Source of the DNA: an uncultured Clostridium sp.
Lineage (GTDB): Bacteria > Bacillota > Clostridia > TANB77 > CAG-508
Assembly: GCA_930980855.1 (NCBI GenBank)
Contig: CAKNIZ010000008.1
Span: forward strand, 1-57,196
Direction of reading: 5' to 3'
DNA: 57,196 nt
Shown: positions 7,641 through 16,006 of the stretch, piece by piece
Position numbering within the stretch: the first letter of the stretch is position 1
Layout of the letters: the number at the start of each line of letters is the position of its first letter
Made by a program: the position numbers and the translations under genes
The notes under the pieces: generated by a model
Database searches by the model: none
What the model was told of the DNA's origin: nothing
What the model saw: only the letters and a program-made list of their open reading frames with translations

Positions 7641-8706
7641 CAATCAATATAGTAAAATTATTTTTAAAAGAATTGGAAAAAAAATACTTATATTTACAGC
7701 TATTTTTACTTTATTTTTTATACTTATGCTAATCGTATCATTAATAATTGCCAATAGCTTTATTTGGCAACCAGATGACCCTTTATATATTCTTTTAATA
7801 AATATTAGGTCTAACTTGCTATTTATTTGGGCATTAGGAATATTAATCATTATAGCATTTTATCTAAAAAAGTCCTTGAGCTATATTGATTATGTAATAC
7901 AAGCAAGTGAAGATTTATTAAATAAGAATAACAATTATATATCACTTCCTTCTGACCTATCTATGCTTGAAAAGCATTTAAATCAAATAAAGCAAGAATC
8001 TATTAGAAATGAGCTTTTAGCCAAAACTAATGAAGAAAGAAAAAATGAGCTTATAGTATATTTAGCACATGATTTAAAAACCCCATTGACTTCTATTATT
8101 GGGTATTTAGAATTATTAAATGAATCGCCAGATTTACCAGTCTCATATCGTGCTAAATATGCTAATATAACTTTAAACAAAGCTTATAGATTAGAAGAAT
8201 TAATAAATGAATTCTTTGAAATTGCTAGATTTAATGTTGGAAATATTGTTTTGAATAAATCTAGTATCAATTTAAGACTAATGTTTGAGCAAATTATTGA
8301 TGAGTTTTATCCTTTATCAAAAAGTCAAGATAAAGAGATTGTAATAAACTGCCCTACTTCTCTTTGTTTAGTTGCAGACCCGGATAAACTTTCTAGAGTG
8401 TTTAATAATGTATTAAAAAATGCCATTGCCTATAGTTTTCCAAATAGTAAAATCAATATTAATGTTAAAGAAAATCTTTATGATGTTTCTATTGAGATTT
8501 CAAATAGTGGAACAACAATTCCTCAAGATAAGCTTGATTATATATTTGAAAAATTTTATAGGCTTGATGAATCTAGAGGTTCAAATTCTGGTGGTGCTGG
8601 CCTAGGTTTAGCTATTGCAAAAGAAATAGTTGAAGCTCATGGTGGAAAAATATTTGCTTCAAGCCAAGATAATGTAACTACTTTTACCATAGAATTAAAA
8701 AAGTAA
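7627..8706 (+). CDS. Sensor histidine kinase, VanS-like
   Basis: A 359-aa kinase with two transmembrane helices (about residues 19-42 and 58-80), a linker, the H-box 'LAHDLKTPLTSIIGYL', N-box 'NNVLKNAIAY', and G-boxes 'FEKFYRLDESRG' and 'GGAGLGLAIAKEIV'. The catalytic core matches VanS of glycopeptide-resistance clusters closely. ATG 7627 is used because GGGGG lies 7 bases upstream. It overlaps the regulator by 14 bases, so translation is coupled. The likely input is cell-wall damage or a wall-active compound. Confidence 0.88.
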   Translation: MKLNDNQYSKIIFKRIGKKILIFTAIFTLFFILMLIVSLIIANSFIWQPDDPLYILLINIRSNLLFIWALGILIIIAFYLKKSLSYIDYVIQASEDLLNKNNNYISLPSDLSMLEKHLNQIKQESIRNELLAKTNEERKNELIVYLAHDLKTPLTSIIGYLELLNESPDLPVSYRAKYANITLNKAYRLEELINEFFEIARFNVGNIVLNKSSINLRLMFEQIIDEFYPLSKSQDKEIVINCPTSLCLVADPDKLSRVFNNVLKNAIAYSFPNSKININVKENLYDVSIEISNSGTTIPQDKLDYIFEKFYRLDESRGSNSGGAGLGLAIAKEIVEAHGGKIFASSQDNVTTFTIELKK

Positions 8707-8740
8707 ATATTTTGAAAATTTAAAGTTTCTTTTTTATAAA

Positions 8741-8838
8741 AATAATATATAGTTTTAAATTCAAGGTGAGCGCATAGCGAGGCTGGAGTGAGCCGACCGA
8801 AGCGTCCCTGCTTCGTGAATTTTAAACAATATATTATT
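8741..8838. repeat. Family A palindromic element, copy A2 (98 bp)
   Basis: Same ends and core as A1. The inverted symmetry continues into the flanks (TTCTTTTTTATAAA on the left against TTATAGAAAAGAA on the right). It sits between the convergent vanS-like and rsiV-like genes, where it could serve as a two-way terminator. Confidence 0.85.
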
Positions 8839-8899
8839 TTTTATAGAAAAGAAGAACTTCAAGGATATTCCTCAAAGTTCTTAAATCATTTATTCTTTA

Positions 8900-9778
8900 C
8901 TAAGGCATTATTTCATTTGGTATTTCAAATTCTTGCATTCCCATACTTCCTGGCGCAATTTCATATTTGTAAAATACAATAACAACTTTTCTATTTTCAT
9001 TTATATAGAAATTTTGATATTCATTTTCAATTCCAGCAAATCCACCTTCTTCTGGTGTAAAATAATAATTATCTGGATTTTTCTTTCTCTCTTTTATTTG
9101 TTTATATACTTCGTTGTCTACAATTGCTTTATAGTTCTCACCTAATACATCTCTTAGGTTTAGTTCTTTTCCAGTTTCTAAATCAATATTATAAATATAT
9201 TGTTCTGTATAAGCACTTGCTAAAGTTTCACATTTATTTATTACAAAGGATACTACATCTTCACCCGAATACTTCATTTCATAGTTTATATCAACATGTA
9301 TTGGGGTATAATCTTCTAAAGTTCCTCCCGTTGCTAAAACTGCATTTTGATAATCCTTAGCTCTTTGATTAACTTCTTCTAAAACACTATTCATCTTTTC
9401 TCTAATTTCATAATTAATTCTTTCTTCTAAGTCTGAATTTCCAGTGTTTTCAATTGCCGGAATGTTAGCATATATTAGTTTAGAATCATCTTCTTCAAAG
9501 TAACTTCTTACTGTTACTAATTTAGCTACTTTATTCACTATTGGTATATTTTCCATACTTTTTGCAAAAGTTTCATTTGTATTTACTAATACAACAAATA
9601 AAGAGCACATCGCCAAGCATGTAGTCATTATCGTTGGAAATAATCTATGTCTTACATAATTCTTTTTTTCTTGGTTTTCCACATATTTCCTATTTAAAGA
9701 TTCTTCAACTACAGCATGCAATTCTTTTGGAATTTTTATCGAGTTATAAACTTTTTTAGCTTTTTCTAACTCTTTCAA
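8900..9778 (-). CDS. rsiV: RsiV-like anti-sigma factor (DUF4163/DUF3298)
   Basis: A 292-aa single-pass protein: a cytoplasmic N-terminal anti-sigma segment (residues 1-45), a transmembrane helix (about 49-68) and an extracytoplasmic part with the DUF4163-DUF3298 pattern ('YIYNIDLETGKELNLRDVLGE', here residues about 195-215, and 'VIVFYKYEIAPGSMG'). In Bacillus and Clostridioides, RsiV binds lysozyme directly and is then cleaved to free SigV. The start overlaps the sigV stop by 4 bases (ATGA-type), so the two are translated together. No other anti-sigma fits better. Confidence 0.85.
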   Translation of the reverse strand: MKELEKAKKVYNSIKIPKELHAVVEESLNRKYVENQEKKNYVRHRLFPTIMTTCLAMCSLFVVLVNTNETFAKSMENIPIVNKVAKLVTVRSYFEEDDSKLIYANIPAIENTGNSDLEERINYEIREKMNSVLEEVNQRAKDYQNAVLATGGTLEDYTPIHVDINYEMKYSGEDVVSFVINKCETLASAYTEQYIYNIDLETGKELNLRDVLGENYKAIVDNEVYKQIKERKKNPDNYYFTPEEGGFAGIENEYQNFYINENRKVVIVFYKYEIAPGSMGMQEFEIPNEIMP

Positions 9779-10272
9779 TATTTCTTTCCCCCTTCCATTT
9801 TTCTCTTTATATCTCTTAATCCTTTGTATAATCTTGATTTTACAGTATTTACATTTACATGTAAAATTTCAGATATTTCTTCTAATTTTAAATTTTCAAA
9901 ATACTTTAAAACAACAACTGTTTTTGTTTTATCGTCTAGCTCTCTAATATAATTGTAAATGTCAATACTTTCAGTAGATAAATTTTCAAAATCCATATAG
10001 CTATCATCATCAACTTTTTCGTATTCTAAAGAAACATATTTTTTGTTTTTCTTTATATACATTAATGATTCATTTATTAATATTCTATAAAACCATGTTT
10101 TTACATATTCTTTATGTCTAAGTTTTTCAAGATTTTCAAGTGATTTAATAATCGCCTCTTGTACAACATCTAATGCAGCATCTCTTTGGCCTGTATAATT
10201 ATATGCAATTCTGTAAAACTTCTCTTCATTTTCCCTAATATATTGCATTAATATTTCCTTAGTTTCTAACAT
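9775..10272 (-). CDS. sigV: ECF sigma factor, SigV-like
   Basis: A 165-aa ECF sigma-70 factor. Region 2 is 'YRIAYNYTGQRDAALDVVQE' and 'KTWFYRILINESL'. Region 4 is 'VVVLKYFENLKLEEISEIL' with the recognition helix 'VNVNTVKSRLYKGLRDIKRK'. The coupled RsiV gene identifies it as SigV-type. The two genes upstream (DUF4358 and SGNH hydrolase) appear to be in the same transcript, 2 and 22 bases apart, so SigV probably controls its own operon for lysozyme or wall stress. Confidence 0.88.
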   Translation of the reverse strand: MLETKEILMQYIRENEEKFYRIAYNYTGQRDAALDVVQEAIIKSLENLEKLRHKEYVKTWFYRILINESLMYIKKNKKYVSLEYEKVDDDSYMDFENLSTESIDIYNYIRELDDKTKTVVVLKYFENLKLEEISEILHVNVNTVKSRLYKGLRDIKRKMEGGKKY

Positions 10273-10273
10273 T

Positions 10274-10765
10274 TTATGCCTCTCGTATATCTTTTATATA
10301 ATTTTCTATATATTCGTTCATTTTTGCGCTATCTTTACATACGCATAAAATAATATAATTATTCTGAATTATTAAAGTTGGATTTTCTAATTTATATACT
10401 TCGTCTGGCAAATAACTTGCAAAAGCTTCTGCTCTATCTGAAATTCTTGTATCTATTTTAGCTTTTACACTGTTTACATCATTAGCCTCTACAACTAGAA
10501 TTTCTTCCGAAGTTGCACCTGTACTGACATATGATACTGCATCTACTATTTCTTCATCAGTAAAACCATAGTTCTTAATTATTGTTCCCTTATCAATATG
10601 CTCTAAAGTATCATCAAATACATCTTGTTCTTGTATTTTAGTTGCTAATTCTTGAATATTTAAAACTACAGCTTCGTTTTCATTTTCTTTTGTACTAAAA
10701 ATATAACATACTACCGCTAATATAATTACTATAACTACACCTACTACATAAATTGCTTTTTTCAT
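10274..10765 (-). CDS. DUF4358 membrane-anchored protein
   Basis: A 163-aa protein with an N-terminal membrane helix (about residues 4-22) and an extracytoplasmic domain with the DUF4358 look ('YGFTDEEIVDAVSYVSTGAT', 'EEILVVEANDVNSVKAKI'). The function of DUF4358 is not established. In Clostridia it is often next to SGNH hydrolases and MBOAT acyltransferases, which suggests a part in acylation of wall polymers. Here it lies between an SGNH gene and sigV. Confidence 0.75.
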   Translation of the reverse strand: MKKAIYVVGVVIVIILAVVCYIFSTKENENEAVVLNIQELATKIQEQDVFDDTLEHIDKGTIIKNYGFTDEEIVDAVSYVSTGATSEEILVVEANDVNSVKAKIDTRISDRAEAFASYLPDEVYKLENPTLIIQNNYIILCVCKDSAKMNEYIENYIKDIREA

Positions 10766-10784
10766 CGTTTTTATTCCTCCAAGT

Positions 10785-11633
10785 TTAAGAATTATTTTTA
10801 ATATAGTCTAACCATTTCAGACAACATGTTTTGTTTATATGAATTCCGTCTGTACTTGCACTGCTGGGTAAATTACCACTACTATCTACTACTACTGATT
10901 TAACATCCAGATATTTAACATTTTCCGTTGTTGCTAAATCTTTTATTAATCTGTTGTATTCAGCAATCTTAGTGTTATTGTATATATCATCAGAATCCGA
11001 TTTCTCTTTAGTAACCGGTATAATTGATTGAAGATATACTTCACAGTTTGGTTTTATTTCTTTTATTTTTCTTATTAGTTCTGCATAATCATTAACAAAA
11101 ACCTGACTATATGACCATCCTAGTTCGTTTATTCCTAGCATTATATATACTTTTTGGATATCTCTATTTTTCATATCTTCTAATAGTGTTACTTCTTCTC
11201 CAGTAGAAGTTTTTATAAACTTTTTAGTTACTGCTGTATCTACCATCAGTCCAATATGAGTATAGTCTACTACGTCTTTTAGTCCTGCGTACATTAGAAA
11301 TCCCTGAGTCCTTGAATCTCCTATAAAAGCAACTGTTTCATCAAATACTAATTTTTTATTTGCTCCTGTTTCCTTCGATGTACTTGGTTCATCACTATTG
11401 TTTTTTGAACCTGTGCTTTCGCTTTCTGTATTTGTAATTTCATTTTGAATATTAGTATTTTCTGTTTGGTTATTAATGCTCTCTTGATTTACAATGTTCT
11501 CTTCGACATTTGCTTCGACATCTGCATTAATATTATCATCTTTTTTGCTTTTACTATTTAATATAAGAATTATCCCTATTAACATTATAATTGCAAGCAC
11601 TACAATTAATATTGTCTTACGTATTTTCTTCAT
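10785..11633 (-). CDS. Membrane-anchored SGNH/GDSL hydrolase
   Basis: A 282-aa protein: N-terminal membrane helix (about residues 5-24), a low-complexity Asn/Glu/Ser/Thr linker (about 30-85), then an SGNH domain with block I 'FIGDSRTQGF' (Ser), block III 'MLGINELG' (Asn) and block V 'STDGIHIN' (Asp-His). It would act on esters outside the cell. By analogy with OatA-type systems, this could be acetylation or deacetylation of wall glycans. ATG 11633 follows GGAGGATAAG. It is the first gene of the sigV operon. No MBOAT membrane acyltransferase partner is nearby. Confidence 0.8.
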   Translation of the reverse strand: MKKIRKTILIVVLAIIMLIGIILILNSKSKKDDNINADVEANVEENIVNQESINNQTENTNIQNEITNTESESTGSKNNSDEPSTSKETGANKKLVFDETVAFIGDSRTQGFLMYAGLKDVVDYTHIGLMVDTAVTKKFIKTSTGEEVTLLEDMKNRDIQKVYIMLGINELGWSYSQVFVNDYAELIRKIKEIKPNCEVYLQSIIPVTKEKSDSDDIYNNTKIAEYNRLIKDLATTENVKYLDVKSVVVDSSGNLPSSASTDGIHINKTCCLKWLDYIKNNS

Positions 11634-11643
11634 CTTATCCTCC

Positions 11644-11684
11644 ATCTAATTAGCGTATATGTTTTTCGTTCACACTAATTAGAT
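11644..11684 (-). promoter_or_regulatory. 10-bp inverted repeat touching the ribosome binding site of the sigV operon
   Basis: ATCTAATTAG (11644-11653) and CTAATTAGAT (11675-11684) flank 21 bases. The lower arm borders the GGAGG of the SGNH gene. It could be a protein operator or a 5' UTR hairpin affecting translation or mRNA stability. Confidence 0.5.
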
Positions 11685-11753
11685 ACTTTTTATTTATAAA
11701 AAGTTTTAAAATTTTTTTAATATTCTTAAAAGTTCTATATTTTAATAATCAAA

Positions 11754-11851
11754 AATAATATATGGTTTCAAATTCAAGGCAAGCGCATGGCGAAGCCGGA
11801 GTGAACCGACCGAAGCGTCCATGCTCCGGGAATTTTAAACCATATATTATT
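11754..11851. repeat. Family A palindromic element, copy A3 (98 bp)
   Basis: Starts AATAATATATGGTTTCAAAT and ends TTTTAAACCATATATTATT. Compared with A1, the change AGTT to GGTT in the left arm is matched by AACT to AACC in the right arm, so pairing is kept. It lies between the sigV operon and a CmpB-family gene. Confidence 0.85.
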
Positions 11852-11876
11852 TTTATAATCATTAATACTTAAATAC

Positions 11877-12425
11877 TTAATTCAAATATTTCATTGAAGA
11901 AAACACTAAGTCTGTTAATATAGTACAAATTAATAAAATTACAACTATATTATCCATTTTCTTATTTACATGTTTTTTTGCTTTAACAATTAATTTCTGT
12001 ATGAAAGGATGGATTATCTCTATTAAAAGTATGCCTAATAATCCCCATAAAATTGAATATGCTATACTAACTCTTCCTTGCAAATTCAATAAATCTTCAG
12101 AGTAATCCCACCATCTAAGGCCAAAAATAACTTCTAGCACGTATGAAACTATATATTCAAAAATCGTAAAAGCGATTGCTGCTAGAATAAATTCTTGAAT
12201 TGGTTTACCTTTCATATTATTCAATAATAGGATTAACAAAACAGCTCCAAAGCCATAGATTGGACAATATGGTCCAAATAGAAATCCTCTATTTACAAAA
12301 TATCCATGTACCCAAAAAGCATATATTGATTCTAGTATCCAACCTATGCATGCATATACAAAAAAGTAAATTATTACATCTCTAAGTTTGTCTCTTTTGC
12401 TTTTCACTACTGTTAATTCATTCAT
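11877..12425 (-). CDS. CmpB-family (PF06541) membrane protein, copy 1
   Basis: A 182-aa protein with four to five transmembrane helices. It has the family signatures 'YACIGWILESIYAFWVHGYF', 'NRGFLFGPYCPIYGFGA', 'EYIVSYVLEVIFGLRWWDYS' and 'GRVSIAYSILWGLLG'. The family is labelled putative ABC transporter permease, but its function is not demonstrated. A paralogue lies 1 kb upstream (13263-13883), with a TVP38 gene between them on the same strand. Confidence 0.75.
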   Translation of the reverse strand: MNELTVVKSKRDKLRDVIIYFFVYACIGWILESIYAFWVHGYFVNRGFLFGPYCPIYGFGAVLLILLLNNMKGKPIQEFILAAIAFTIFEYIVSYVLEVIFGLRWWDYSEDLLNLQGRVSIAYSILWGLLGILLIEIIHPFIQKLIVKAKKHVNKKMDNIVVILLICTILTDLVFSSMKYLN

Positions 12426-12465
12426 TTAACATCCCCCGATTGTTTTCCTCTATTTTATTCATCTC

Positions 12466-13185
12466 CTATTTAAAAAAATTTAAAGCTTCTTTTGTTGTTT
12501 TAGATTTATCAAATTTATTAATTATGAAAATGATTAATCCAACTAAAGCAAATGTTACTACATATGAAATTATTATTATTTTTAAATCTCCCCCTAGTAT
12601 CTGGTCACCTGCTATTGTTGATGACAACACTGATGGAAGCCTTGCAAATGTAGATATAAGCACAAATCTAAATGGCTTAATTGGTAAAAGTCCAGCTATG
12701 TATACAAGTAAATCTTTTGGTGTCCCTGGAATCAAAAATAATATTATCATTATAAATTCTATCTTTTGAGGATTTTGAAATAATTTGCTATTTTCTATTT
12801 TTTTAACTTTTTCCTCATCACAAAAACTATACACAAATTTTCTTCCAAATTTATTTACTGTAAATAATATTATACATGAAATAATGAAAGCCGATACTGT
12901 AATAAATAATGTTCCATTAAGTGCCCCATAGCACATTCCAGCTAATATTTCTATCGGTTCCCCTGGTATTATAATAAGGAAAACTTGTGCAAATTGCAAT
13001 CCGAATAACATTAGAAGTCCTACAAAACCAGATTCTTGTATTTTCTGTTTAAATTCCAACTGTCCTTCTGGAGTACTGATATTTTTAAATAATGGAAATA
13101 AATATACTATCGCTCCTACCATTATTGCTATAACTAGTATTAATAAAATTATTTTAAAAATTTTTACCTTCGATTTTCTACTCAT
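12466..13185 (-). CDS. TVP38/TMEM64 (DedA-like, VTT) membrane protein
   Basis: A 239-aa protein with about six hydrophobic segments and VTT-domain motifs: 'IIPGEPIEILAGMCYGALNG' with the family's Pro/Glu and Gly pattern, and 'FLIPGTPKDLLVYIAGLLPI'. Related DedA/TVP38 proteins are lipid scramblases or proton-linked transporters needed for envelope integrity. It sits between the two CmpB-family genes and may share their transcript. Confidence 0.82.
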   Translation of the reverse strand: MSRKSKVKIFKIILLILVIAIMVGAIVYLFPLFKNISTPEGQLEFKQKIQESGFVGLLMLFGLQFAQVFLIIIPGEPIEILAGMCYGALNGTLFITVSAFIISCIILFTVNKFGRKFVYSFCDEEKVKKIENSKLFQNPQKIEFIMIILFLIPGTPKDLLVYIAGLLPIKPFRFVLISTFARLPSVLSSTIAGDQILGGDLKIIIISYVVTFALVGLIIFIINKFDKSKTTKEALNFFK

Positions 13186-13262
13186 TTTATAATCCTCTTA
13201 TTTCATCACATGATTTATATTATACTACATTTACTGCAAAAAGTAAAATCTATATCGCTTCA

Positions 13263-13883
13263 TTATTTTTCTATTTTATTTGCATATACTTTATTCATGA
13301 ATTCATCCGGATAATGTTCATCTAAAAATTCATCTATTTCATTTTCAGGTGCAATATGTTCCCTTCGTTCATATTGTCTTCTAGCAGCTAGTGAAGATAT
13401 TGAGATATTAAACACCATAAATACTACTGCAAATGCTGTAACAAATTTCGTAATAACTGTCATGTTCATTTTATTAAAAAGCTTTTCAATATATGGATAT
13501 ATAAATTTTACAAATATAATTCCTAATATTCCCCATAGTATACAGTACGTTATGCTTGTCCTTCCATCTAAATTCATAAATAAACCAGAATAATCCCATG
13601 AAATAGTTCCAAAAAGTTTTTCCTGAAAATATGAGCATAAATATTCTGTTATTCCACCTAAAAGGGCGCTTACCCAAAAAATATTAAAAATATTCTTTAT
13701 TTTAGGAAGAACTAAATAAAAAGCTAAAGTTCCTAATCCATAAACAGGTGCAAAAGGCCCATATATTAGACCCTGCCTCGTTTGAAATCCTCTTGTCAAA
13801 ATAAAATGCCATGTTACTTCTAAAATGTATCCCGCTAAACAACCAATAATAAAAACCCAAAATATTTTAAAAAACTTTTTCAT
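13263..13883 (-). CDS. CmpB-family (PF06541) membrane protein, copy 2
   Basis: A 206-aa paralogue of 11877-12425 with the same landmarks ('GYILEVTWHFILTRGF', 'RQGLIYGPFAPVYGLG', 'EYLCSYFQEKLFGTISWDYS', 'GRTSITYCILWGILG'). It differs by a longer charged C-terminal tail after the last helix (from about residue 165). The two copies are too diverged to be a recent duplication. Confidence 0.75.
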   Translation of the reverse strand: MKKFFKIFWVFIIGCLAGYILEVTWHFILTRGFQTRQGLIYGPFAPVYGLGTLAFYLVLPKIKNIFNIFWVSALLGGITEYLCSYFQEKLFGTISWDYSGLFMNLDGRTSITYCILWGILGIIFVKFIYPYIEKLFNKMNMTVITKFVTAFAVVFMVFNISISSLAARRQYERREHIAPENEIDEFLDEHYPDEFMNKVYANKIEK

Positions 13884-13954
13884 ATTAACCTCTTTTTTGT
13901 TATATTATTAACCAATATTTGAAATAATATAATCAAAGAAGTTAATTTTTATTA

Positions 13955-14124
13955 AAACTCTAATACAAGAATTTTATAAAATTAATTTTAAATGATTGCA
14001 TATTTAAGATTTTGCAGTCACGCGCAGTTTGGAGGAACGTAATCGTTCCGACAGCAAGGGACAAAAAATCTTTAAATATGCAATTTATATAATTAATAAA
14101 ACATAGATTCTTGTATTAGAGTTT
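13955..14124. repeat. 18-bp perfect inverted repeat bracketing element B2
   Basis: AAACTCTAATACAAGAAT (13955-13972) is perfectly complementary to 14107-14124. The arm sequence is unique to this locus. The 13884-14204 gap is otherwise filled by B2. Confidence 0.85.
13995..14084 (+). repeat. Family B palindromic element, copy B2 (short form, 90 bp)
   Basis: Starts ATTGCATATTTA and ends TAAATATGCAAT. All other copies have ATTGTAT/ATACAAT, so the C on the left and the G on the right are compensating changes. The core CGCGCAGTTTGGAGGAACG and CCGACAGCAA matches B7. Confidence 0.88.
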
Positions 14125-14204
14125 ATGAAATATTAAAGTTTATATATTAAAACTATATCTTTATAAAAGGGGAGTTAAAGATATAGGTTTAACCGTAATA
14201 ATGT

Positions 14205-14924
14205 TTAAGAATTTGGAAATAATTTTTCTCCCTCATCTAAAATTTCCTCTGCTTCATCTTCATTTATATATTCATATTTTACCAGCTTATCAAGCACTTG
14301 CTTTTGTCTTTGTTTAGCAAGTTCTAAATTTTGCGTTGGTGCATAAACTGAAGGAGCATTTGGAATTCCCGCAAGCATTACTGCTTCATAATCTGTAAGT
14401 TCTAATGGTTCTTTTTCGAAGTACCCTCTTGATGCTTCTTTTACTGTATTATAGCCATCTCCAAAGTAACTTGTATTCAAATAAAGTTCTAAGATTTCGT
14501 CTTTTTCATAATGTTCTTCTATTTGAAATGCCATAAATACCTCAGCAACTTTTCTCGTTAATTCTTTTTCTTGTGTAAAATATACATTTTTAGCCAATTG
14601 CTGAGTTATTGTGCTTCCTCCTTCTACAAAGCTAAGTGCTTTAATGTCATTCCATAATGCTCTACCAATTGCTATAATGTCTATTCCTCCATGGTCATAA
14701 AATCTATGGTCTTCAACTGCAATAACTGCATCTTTATATATCTCTGGCATTTCTTCTAATGTTGTATAATTTTCTTTTTGTTTAATTTCTTCTACTTTTT
14801 CTTCTAATGCAACTTCTTCTATTGCTTCTTTATACATGTTGTATCCGGTTCCTACTATGACCAGTCCAAAACTTACTCCTACTATTAATAGAACTATTAG
14901 TACTTTTACTATTACTTTTTTCAT
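14205..14924 (-). CDS. Monofunctional peptidoglycan glycosyltransferase (GT51)
   Basis: A 239-aa protein with an N-terminal membrane anchor (about residues 5-25) and a GT51 domain only; there is no transpeptidase domain. Motifs: 'AVEDHRFYDHGGID' with the catalytic Glu, 'EGGSTITQQLAKN' and 'RKVAEVFMAFQIEEHYEKDE' leading to 'ILELYLNTSYFG'. It polymerises glycan strands from lipid II. ATG 14924 is chosen because AGGAG lies 6 bases upstream, whereas an ATG two codons earlier abuts that site. It sits among wall-stress genes. Confidence 0.9.
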   Translation of the reverse strand: MKKVIVKVLIVLLIVGVSFGLVIVGTGYNMYKEAIEEVALEEKVEEIKQKENYTTLEEMPEIYKDAVIAVEDHRFYDHGGIDIIAIGRALWNDIKALSFVEGGSTITQQLAKNVYFTQEKELTRKVAEVFMAFQIEEHYEKDEILELYLNTSYFGDGYNTVKEASRGYFEKEPLELTDYEAVMLAGIPNAPSVYAPTQNLELAKQRQKQVLDKLVKYEYINEDEAEEILDEGEKLFPNS

Positions 14925-15083
14925 TTCCATCTCCTATATACATATTAGCAAAGAAAAATGACTTTTATGTGACTTTTTTCTTAAATTTTCCTTAATTGTT
15001 CTTAATTTTCTATTAATAAAATTATAATTCATATTTGTTAGTTTTTCCACAATTATAGCTTACAATTAGATTACATTTTTGTA

Positions 15084-15113
15084 AGAAAAAAAGATGGTTA
15101 TCCCATCTTTTTC
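15084..15113 (-). terminator. Terminator after the BcrRS/ABC module
   Basis: AAGATGG/CCATCTT hairpin with T-runs on both sides, directly after the kinase stop codon. Confidence 0.75.
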
Positions 15114-15118
15114 TTGAT

Positions 15119-15997
15119 TTACTGTAACATAATTTCTATAACTAATTTTTTTGCTATATATTTTGCTGTAATATTGCCTCCATTTAATTCAACTAGTTGT
15201 TTTGCAATAGATAAGCCTATTCCTGTAGATTGCTGGGCATTTTCTACTGTGAAATATCTATCAAAAATTTTCTGAACAGTGGTTTCATCCAATTCATTTG
15301 CTTTATTCGAAAAGATAATTAAACCATTTTCTTTAAGTTCAACGTTTAAATCTCCGTTACTATATTTTAGTACATTTGACAAAATATTTTCAAATATCCT
15401 TATTAGTGAAATTTTATTTATTGTTTTATATACTTTTTCTTTGCAAATTAGTATATTGGGAACAATATTTTGTTCTTTGAAAACAGCATAATAACTCGAT
15501 AAAGTTTCTTCAAGAATTTCGTTTATGCAGCATTTTTCTTTAATTATTGAAATATTTGAATCCATGGTTTTAGAAAAATCAAACAATTGACTTGTTAGCT
15601 CAGTTAATTCATTAGCTTTTTTCTTCACTATGCTCAAATATTCTTTCTGTGATTTTACAAGTTCCTCTTTTTCAAGTAAATCTATATAACCATTTATGGC
15701 AGTTAGTGGAGTTCTTAAATCATGTGAAATATTTGTTATATTTTTCTTTAACTCTTGATTTCCTGCTTCATATTGTAATTTCTGCTTTCTTAATTCTCTG
15801 AGTTCCTTATTTAAAAATATTATTAAATTTTTAATATCTTTATCCGATGAGGAAGTTGTAATTAAATTATTAGTATCAGATTTCAATATTTTATCTAATG
15901 AACTTTCTATTTCTTTAAGAGATTTTTTAAGCATATAAATTTTAGTCACTAATATTACAAGTATTAGAAAAAATATTATATATAACGCAATATTCAC
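15119..15997 (-). CDS. Sensor histidine kinase of a BcrAB/lantibiotic-resistance-type module
   Basis: A 292-aa kinase with one N-terminal helix (about residues 3-22), a short cytoplasmic linker and no sensor domain. It has the H-box 'NISHDLRTPLTAINGYIDLL', N-box 'ENILSNVLKYS' and G-box 'STGIGLSIAKQLVE'. Short one-helix kinases of this type in Clostridia work beside BcrA-type ABC transporters for bacitracin or lantibiotic resistance. It is the last gene of the module RR-ABC-permease-HK. Confidence 0.82.
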   Translation of the reverse strand: MNIALYIIFFLILVILVTKIYMLKKSLKEIESSLDKILKSDTNNLITTSSSDKDIKNLIIFLNKELRELRKQKLQYEAGNQELKKNITNISHDLRTPLTAINGYIDLLEKEELVKSQKEYLSIVKKKANELTELTSQLFDFSKTMDSNISIIKEKCCINEILEETLSSYYAVFKEQNIVPNILICKEKVYKTINKISLIRIFENILSNVLKYSNGDLNVELKENGLIIFSNKANELDETTVQKIFDRYFTVENAQQSTGIGLSIAKQLVELNGGNITAKYIAKKLVIEIMLQ

Positions 15998-16006
15998 TTT
16001 TTTCTC

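Noticed and set aside
12200..12385. Short plus-strand ORF
   Set aside because: Shadow of the CmpB-family gene on the minus strand.
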